Shown here: positions 43,477 through 48,583 of the stretch, piece after piece
Numbering within the stretch: the first letter of the stretch is position 1
How the letters are laid out: each line of letters starts with the position of its first letter
DNA from: Pseudomonadales bacterium
Lineage (GTDB): Bacteria; Pseudomonadota; Gammaproteobacteria; Pseudomonadales; JAHRWD01
NCBI GenBank assembly: GCA_019090315.1
Contig: JAHRWD010000074.1
Location: 1 to 48,583 of the forward strand
Direction of reading: 5' to 3'
Length of the DNA: 48,583 nt
Notes under the pieces: model-generated
Database searches by the model: none
What the model saw: only the letters and a program-made list of their open reading frames with translations
What the model was told of the DNA's origin: nothing
Program-made: the position numbers and the translations under genes

Positions 43477-45471
43477 ATGAGTGATTTATTAAACATAGCG
43501 ATCTCCGGGTTGCGATCCTATCAGGCTGGTATATCGACCACGGGTCATAACATTGCCAATGCTCAGGCTCCGGGATATAGCCGCCAAACCGTCGATCTCA
43601 GTACTCGTGATCCGCAAAAGCTGGGCGGACAGTTTTTCGGTACAGGTGTTGATGCCACCAGTATAGGCCGTGTGGTTAATGACTTTGTAAACGACAAATT
43701 ACGTGCCGATATTTCGGTATATCAGCAGATGAATACCTACTACAACAATATTGTTCAGGTGGACAATTTGTTAGCGGGTGAGAGCACCAGTATTTCACTG
43801 CAGATGCAAAACTATTTTGGCAGTCTTCAGGTCGCAGCTGATGACCCTACCTCCCTGACCGGTCGTCAAATGGTACTGGACAATGCCAATGCGTTGGTTG
43901 AGCGCTTCCATGATCTTGTTGGTCGACAGGAACAGCTTGAACTTGGGGTTAATCAGGAGCTGGTTAGCACCACTGGTCAAATTTCGGTGCTGGCACAGGG
44001 TATAGCTGATCTTAATATTGAAATAATAAACTCCGGATCGGGAGGGCTTGGTGCAGTGCCAAACGACCTTCTGGATCGACGTGATCAACTGATACGAGAA
44101 CTATCTGAAAAGGTAGAACTTTCGGTCTTACCTCAGCAAGATGGTAGCGTTAGCCTTTACGTAGGTAGCGGGCAAGTTTTGGTAATTGGTGGTACAGCCA
44201 ACGGCCTCACGGTGGTTCCCGGTAGTCCTAACCCGGATGAAAAAGTGGTCGCGCTCAACGTAAACGGCAACTTTCAGTCTCTGCGGCAGGATTCGCTGGG
44301 TGGAAAGTTGGGTGGCCTGGTTGCTTTCCGCGACAATATCATTGAAACCGTAGTGAACTCGTTAGGGCGAACCGCGATCGCACTCGCTGATCAGGTTAAT
44401 TCACAGCATCAATTGGGAATGGATCTCGAAGGTAAGCTGGGTGGACTGTTTTTTAGTGATATCAACGCAACAGCAGCTACGATCGAACGCGTAGTACAGG
44501 ATGCTGCCAACGCGTTACCCGCGGACAGGGTGATGGATGTAACCATTACCGATGTATCTCAACTCAGTACCAGCAACTATGAATTGCGTTTCGACGGCCC
44601 CACCGCTAATGATTACCAATTGGTCAGGCTAGAAGATAAAAATGCAGTGGCTACCGGAACCCTTGCTGGAATCCCGGGTGCTATTACCGCAGATGGGTTT
44701 TCAATAAACCTTACCTCGGGCTCGTTTCAGGTAGGAGATCGATATGTGATTCGCCCCACACACTCGGGAGCGAAAAACCTTAGCGTTGAAATTCCCCGCC
44801 CACATGAATTGGCAGTCGCGTCACCTATTCGCACCACTCACGCCTCTACAAATCAGGGCAGTGGCACGGTTTCGCAGGGCACAATGGTCGATGCTACAAC
44901 CGCATCTTTTACCACAACTGCTGGAGCCTTATCACCGCCGATCCTGATCCGCTTTACTAGCCCAACCACATTCGACGTGCTGGACAATACCAACCCCACC
45001 ACGCCAGTAGGAATGGGCGCTGCATTTACCGGTTTGCCTTATCCCCCTGTAGTAGCAGGACAAACATTGCCAGCAAGCCTGGGTTATCAGGTGGAAATTG
45101 GCGGTACTCCGGTTGCCGGCGATAGTTTTTCTGTCGACTATAATACTGATGGTGTATCCGATAATCGGAACCTGGCGGCGATATCAGCATTAAACAGTAA
45201 ACCGATACTGGAAAACTCCACCATTACCTTTGAAGGCAGCTATCAGCATTTGATTGCTGCGGTGGGTGTAAAAACCAGTATTGCAGATATTAATCGTGAA
45301 GCCAGTCAGGTCATTATGATCCAGAGTGAAAATGCCCGGGAGTCTATTTCAGGTGTTAATCTGGATGAAGAAGCCGCTAAATTGATTGAATATGAGCAAA
45401 TGTACCAGGCCTCGGCGCGGGTCATATCCGTTGCACGTAGCTTGTTTGAAACATTAATGAATGCAGTTTAA
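43477..45471 (+). CDS. flgK: Flagellar hook-associated protein 1 (FlgK)
   Basis: The 664-aa product has the conserved D0/D1 N-terminus LLNIAISGLRSYQAGISTTGHNIANAQAPGYSRQTVDLSTRDP and C-terminus SGVNLDEEAAKLIEYEQMYQASARVISVARSLFETLMNAV. The long middle carries two beta-rich insert regions (residues ~340-580). It forms the hook-filament junction next to FlgL and is exported with the FlgN chaperone encoded at 31943. Confidence 0.96.
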   Translation: MSDLLNIAISGLRSYQAGISTTGHNIANAQAPGYSRQTVDLSTRDPQKLGGQFFGTGVDATSIGRVVNDFVNDKLRADISVYQQMNTYYNNIVQVDNLLAGESTSISLQMQNYFGSLQVAADDPTSLTGRQMVLDNANALVERFHDLVGRQEQLELGVNQELVSTTGQISVLAQGIADLNIEIINSGSGGLGAVPNDLLDRRDQLIRELSEKVELSVLPQQDGSVSLYVGSGQVLVIGGTANGLTVVPGSPNPDEKVVALNVNGNFQSLRQDSLGGKLGGLVAFRDNIIETVVNSLGRTAIALADQVNSQHQLGMDLEGKLGGLFFSDINATAATIERVVQDAANALPADRVMDVTITDVSQLSTSNYELRFDGPTANDYQLVRLEDKNAVATGTLAGIPGAITADGFSINLTSGSFQVGDRYVIRPTHSGAKNLSVEIPRPHELAVASPIRTTHASTNQGSGTVSQGTMVDATTASFTTTAGALSPPILIRFTSPTTFDVLDNTNPTTPVGMGAAFTGLPYPPVVAGQTLPASLGYQVEIGGTPVAGDSFSVDYNTDGVSDNRNLAAISALNSKPILENSTITFEGSYQHLIAAVGVKTSIADINREASQVIMIQSENARESISGVNLDEEAAKLIEYEQMYQASARVISVARSLFETLMNAV

Positions 45472-45526
45472 ACCAGATAAATAAACTATGAATTCATTCG
45501 AAAAAAATATGCCAGAGTCATAACAG

Positions 45527-46777
45527 ATGAGAGTATCCACAAACCAGGTATTCCAGCGTTCACTAAACGGGATGCTTAATGCTCAGTCAAAAGTGAGCGC
45601 TACCCAGGAACAGATATCGACTGGAAAAAGAGTCAATAAAGCCTCGGATGATCCTGCGGCTACTGCATCGATCTATATGCTAAGAAAAGAGATAGCCACC
45701 ACAGAGCACTATGTTCGCAACAGCGCACTGGCAGAGGGTGAGTTACAGCTGGAAGAAAGCGTATTCAAAAGTATTGAAAGTAGTGTCTTACGTGTCCGTG
45801 AGCTGGTCGTCACCGCTGGTAACGGCGCAATGGGTTTTTCCGGGAGACAAGCCATTGCATCAGAGGTGAAAGAGCGCCTTGGCGAGATGCTCAACTATCT
45901 GAATAGCAAAGGTGCGAATGGTGAATACATGTTTTCCGGTCATCAGGGGCAGATCAAACCTTTTGCCTTAGACCCCGCAGGCGGTTATCAGTTTCAGGGC
46001 GATGAAGGTCAACGTTCACTGCAGGTATCCTCGGAACTTAGCATTGCAGTACGGGATTCAGGCAAGGGCATTTTTGCTGATATCCCGGAGCCAGAAAACT
46101 TTTCTACCCGCGCAGAACTGGGTAATGCAGGAACCGGCGCAATCAGCACTGGCAATGTGATTAACCAGGAAGATTTCAGTCAGTTTCACCCTCAGGACAT
46201 TCAAATCGAATTTGTTACCGCCACTACCTTTACGGTAAAACTGACACCCTCTGGCACAAATGTCGGCGTAACCAGTGGAGCGCAAGATGGATACACCATC
46301 GGTGATCCGGTGGAATACGTTGCCGGCCAGGGATTAGAATTTGAAGGGGTGCGTATTGAACTTAGCGGGGTTCCGCAGGCAGGGGATGATTTTTTTGTAG
46401 AGTCAGACCCAGTTGCGAGCCAGGGCTTGCTAAATTCGGTAGATACGCTACTCACCGGATTAAACAGTATTGGCGATAGTGCAGCTGACCAGCTACAACT
46501 TGAAGAGATGCTGGCTGATGCACTGGTCTCGTTAGACGCTGCAAGTGAATCGATCAGCCTGGCCCACGGTCAGCTCGGTGCACGCCTGAATGTTCTGGAA
46601 ACCGCCCAGCGAAGCAACGATGACTGGAAGTTGCTTAATCAAGCGACATTGTCGCAACTGGAAGATGTTGATTACACCGAAGTGATCAGCCGTTTTTCAC
46701 TAGAGACCGTTGCTCTACAGGCAGCTCAGCAAAGCTACGCTCGAATCAGTTCAATGAGCCTGTTTCAGTTTCTATAG
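45527..46777 (+). CDS. flgL: Flagellar hook-associated protein 3 (FlgL)
   Basis: The 416-aa product begins MRVSTNQVFQRSLNGMLNAQSKVSATQEQISTGKRVNKASDDPAATASIYMLRKEIA, the flagellin-like FlgL N-terminus, and ends LSQLEDVDYTEVISRFSLETVALQAAQQSYARISSMSLFQFL. A beta-rich insert (~residues 190-300) lies between the helical domains, as in longer gammaproteobacterial FlgL proteins. It links FlgK to the filament. It is the last gene of the flgB-L run; no clear terminator follows. Confidence 0.96.
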   Translation: MRVSTNQVFQRSLNGMLNAQSKVSATQEQISTGKRVNKASDDPAATASIYMLRKEIATTEHYVRNSALAEGELQLEESVFKSIESSVLRVRELVVTAGNGAMGFSGRQAIASEVKERLGEMLNYLNSKGANGEYMFSGHQGQIKPFALDPAGGYQFQGDEGQRSLQVSSELSIAVRDSGKGIFADIPEPENFSTRAELGNAGTGAISTGNVINQEDFSQFHPQDIQIEFVTATTFTVKLTPSGTNVGVTSGAQDGYTIGDPVEYVAGQGLEFEGVRIELSGVPQAGDDFFVESDPVASQGLLNSVDTLLTGLNSIGDSAADQLQLEEMLADALVSLDAASESISLAHGQLGARLNVLETAQRSNDDWKLLNQATLSQLEDVDYTEVISRFSLETVALQAAQQSYARISSMSLFQFL

Positions 46778-46966
46778 AAACTAGCATCTAACGTACTTTC
46801 TCCTTCAGAAATATCCCTGGACTGATCTATCCAGATCTCCTCGTGATATTGAATTGCCATCACTGAAATTATTGTTCATATTTTTACTTAGACTGGATTG
46901 GAAAAGTGGAACTATGCCTCAATTTTATCCTGTCTAGTGCCCTGATTATACGTATAAAAACAGGCT

Positions 46967-47017
46967 GTTTTATGACGTATTTTCGATGTTTTAGAGTCGG
47001 TTTTATGACATATTTTC
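46967..47017 (+). repeat. Two direct repeats upstream of the flagellin promoter
   Basis: GTTTTATGACGTATTTTC (46967-46984) recurs as GTTTTATGACATATTTTC (47000-47017), 17 of 18 bases identical. The copies are offset by 33 bp, about three helical turns. They lie roughly 50-100 bp upstream of the sigma-28 -35 element. Confidence 0.85.
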
Positions 47018-47065
47018 AGGCATAAAATTTTTATTCTTTTTCTTACATTAAACGTAAATAAATAC

Positions 47066-47092
47066 TAAACATTCCTGATAGAGCGCCGATAT
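47066..47092 (+). promoter_or_regulatory. Sigma-28 (FliA) promoter of flagellin
   Basis: TAAA-N15-GCCGATAT matches the FliA consensus TAAA-N15-GCCGATAA at 11 of 12 positions with exact spacing. It should start transcription around 47100, giving a leader of about 80 nt before the flagellin ATG. Confidence 0.92.
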
Positions 47093-47182
47093 ATAAGTTG
47101 GGAGCGGTAAATATCACCTGTTGATATATCCGCTGAAAATCAAAGTCCTGTTTTTAACAGGCTGCTTATATAGGTAATAATC

Positions 47183-48583
47183 ATGGCTTTATCCATTAAT
47201 ACTAATGTCTCCTCGCTGAATGCTCAGCGTAACCTGACTAATTCAGGCAATATGCAGGCGCAGGCGCTACAACGTTTGTCCTCTGGTCTACGAATCAACA
47301 GCGCGCGGGACGATGCTGCGGGGCTAGCGATTTCAAACCGTCTAACTTCACAGATCAACGGTCTTAACCAGGCAGTACGAAATGCCAATGACGGTATTTC
47401 ATTGGCGCAAACCGCTGAGGGTGCTCTTCAGGAATCTACTAACATTTTGCAACGTATGCGGACTCTGGCTATTCAGTCTGCCAACGGATCGAATGGTTCC
47501 ACCGAGCGTACAGCACTGAATGATGAGGTGACCCAGCTTAAAGCGGAGCTTGATCGTATTGCGACTACCACACGTTTTGGTAGTGAGAAATTATTGAGTG
47601 GAACATTTACTTCTAAATCTTTCCATGTAGGTGCGGAAGCAAACGAAGTGATTCGGGTAAGTATCAACTCAGCACGGACTGCGGATCTAGGTCAAATTAA
47701 CTCTGTGGCGTACGCGACTCAGGTTAACTCAACTGATTCCGCTGCGGTAACTGCGGCTAACTTAACGAGTACCAACAATATCGCAGCACAAACCTTAACA
47801 TTTAACGTAGATTCACAAGCAACTACTGTTTCTGTTACTGCTGGCGATTCAATGGGTACTATCGCTGATGCGATTAATGGTGCGGTTGGTGGTGTTACCG
47901 CTGATGCTAATTCAGGTGCGCGAATTGCTATGGGTGCTGGTGGGTCAAGTGGTGATACAGCCACATTGACAATCAATGGAGTATCTATTGGCGCGGTTAA
48001 CATGAGTGGTGGTACTGCTGCAGCGCAGGGAGCGGCACTGACAACGGCAATTCAAGGTACCTCAAGCCTGTCCAATTTTAGTGTTGTGGACAATGGTGAT
48101 GGTACGGTAGATATTTTGGATGAAACCGGCGATGACGTGACGGTTACCTATACTGCAACAGGTGGTGGTGGTGATAGTACGGTCACAGTAAGTGCACTTA
48201 ACTATGACGGCACTACTATTGATGCAACTGATGGCGCTACCACGCTGACTCAAGGTGGTACAGATAGTGTGAAAGTCACGGGCGATATCAAATTCACGAC
48301 CGCCCTGTCGACTACATCCACGTTGACGCTTCATTCGTCAGCCGGTGCTGGTAATTTCATGACAGGTACAACTGCTCAGACCGGTACCATTACGGAAGAA
48401 ACCGCTCGAATCAAAGATGTTGATATCTCAACCGTTAGTGGCTCCAACACTGCGCTAGGTTTGATTGATTCGGCGATTGCATCAATTGATTCAACCAGGG
48501 CATCCCTTGGTGCGGTTCAAAACCGTATGCAATCTACCATTGCTAACCTTTCCAGTGTTTCAGAAAACGTATCAGCTTCTCGA
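47183..48583 (+). CDS. fliC: Flagellin (partial, C-terminus beyond window end)
   Basis: A total of 467 codons are present, open to the right edge. The N-terminal D0/D1 is textbook: [67 protein letters not shown]. The central part (~residues 170-400) is a variable, Gly/Thr/Ala-rich domain with a flagellin-insert motif [20 protein letters not shown]. The C-terminal D1 begins again at [25 protein letters not shown] and is cut after SENVSASR, probably some 25 residues before the end. It is a large flagellin for a gammaproteobacterium (~490 aa). The ATG is at 47183 under a sigma-28 promoter. Whether a second flagellin gene follows cannot be seen. Confidence 0.97.
   Translation, partial: MALSINTNVSSLNAQRNLTNSGNMQAQALQRLSSGLRINSARDDAAGLAISNRLTSQINGLNQAVRNANDGISLAQTAEGALQESTNILQRMRTLAIQSANGSNGSTERTALNDEVTQLKAELDRIATTTRFGSEKLLSGTFTSKSFHVGAEANEVIRVSINSARTADLGQINSVAYATQVNSTDSAAVTAANLTSTNNIAAQTLTFNVDSQATTVSVTAGDSMGTIADAINGAVGGVTADANSGARIAMGAGGSSGDTATLTINGVSIGAVNMSGGTAAAQGAALTTAIQGTSSLSNFSVVDNGDGTVDILDETGDDVTVTYTATGGGGDSTVTVSALNYDGTTIDATDGATTLTQGGTDSVKVTGDIKFTTALSTTSTLTLHSSAGAGNFMTGTTAQTGTITEETARIKDVDISTVSGSNTALGLIDSAIASIDSTRASLGAVQNRMQSTIANLSSVSENVSASR

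Larger units (their letters stand above)
46778..47182. promoter_or_regulatory. Flagellin upstream region with a tandem repeat
   Basis: A 405-bp non-coding, AT-rich region without credible ORFs. It holds an imperfect palindrome ATAAAAACAGGCTGTTTTAT (46954-46973), the tandem repeat at 46967-47017, the sigma-28 promoter (47066-47092) and a ribosome-binding region before the flagellin ATG. The first ~150 bp after flgL show nothing I can name beyond a weak CTGGA/TCCAG hairpin near 46820 without a T-run. Confidence 0.5.

Noticed and set aside
1..48583. CRISPR array, tRNA/rRNA genes, prophage or defence island
   Set aside because: No regularly spaced repeats, cloverleaf-like tRNA ends, rRNA blocks, integrase or phage structural genes were seen; genes are conserved core or metabolic functions.

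Overview
The window is bacterial chromosome from a motile, polarly flagellated-type gammaproteobacterium of the broad Pseudomonadales/Oceanospirillales kind. The grounds are gene content and order: rpsP-rimM-trmD-rplS, plsB, the epmB/efp/epmA trio, and a flgN-flgM-flgA block diverging from cheV-cheR-flgBCDEFGHIJKL-flagellin, which is the order known from Pseudomonas. No genus can be named from sequence alone. I saw no tRNA, rRNA, CRISPR array, prophage, complete insertion sequence or recognisable defence system. Most of the window is conserved core genome.

Layout. 1-2224 (minus): most of a DUF1631 protein, cut by the window start. 2471-7121: an OprP/OprO-type porin (minus) facing away from a TAXI-type TRAP transporter (binding protein plus fused permease), plausibly an outer- and inner-membrane uptake pair. 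7263-9679: the ribosome-maturation operon rpsP-rimM-trmD-rplS, flanked by two inverted copies of a small non-coding element with terminal inverted repeats and 5-bp target duplications (MITE-like). 9708-12624: a DUF442-type phosphatase/sulfurtransferase-like protein and plsB. 12664-15402 (minus): ppc. 15726-19385 (minus): a likely four-gene operon of DUF2470 protein, DTW-domain tRNA modification enzyme, a small unknown protein and a penicillin-acylase-family hydrolase, closed by an intrinsic terminator.

19703-26171 (plus): a catabolic cluster with an AtuA/DUF1446 protein, a crotonase-fold hydratase and both subunits of a biotin-dependent acyl-CoA carboxylase. It resembles the acyclic terpene (citronellol/geraniol) or leucine-type pathway, and an intrinsic terminator separates the first gene from the rest. 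26262-31860: a large PilZ-domain protein, epmB, efp and epmA (synthesis and beta-lysylation of elongation factor P) and yaaA.

31943-48583: flagellar and chemotaxis genes. On the minus strand are flgA, flgM and flgN. On the plus strand are cheV, cheR, the rod/hook/ring/junction genes flgB to flgL, and a flagellin that runs off the end. The regulatory hierarchy is legible in the DNA: a -24/-12 sigma-54 promoter in front of flgB (middle genes), and sigma-28 (FliA) promoters in front of flgM and flagellin (late genes).

The observations most worth a second look are the cheR gene, whose conserved N-terminus can only be read from a non-canonical ATC codon with a well-placed Shine-Dalgarno sequence; the inverted MITE-like pair around the essential ribosomal operon; an 18-bp tandem repeat (33-bp period) upstream of the flagellin promoter; and the terminator inside the atu-like cluster.
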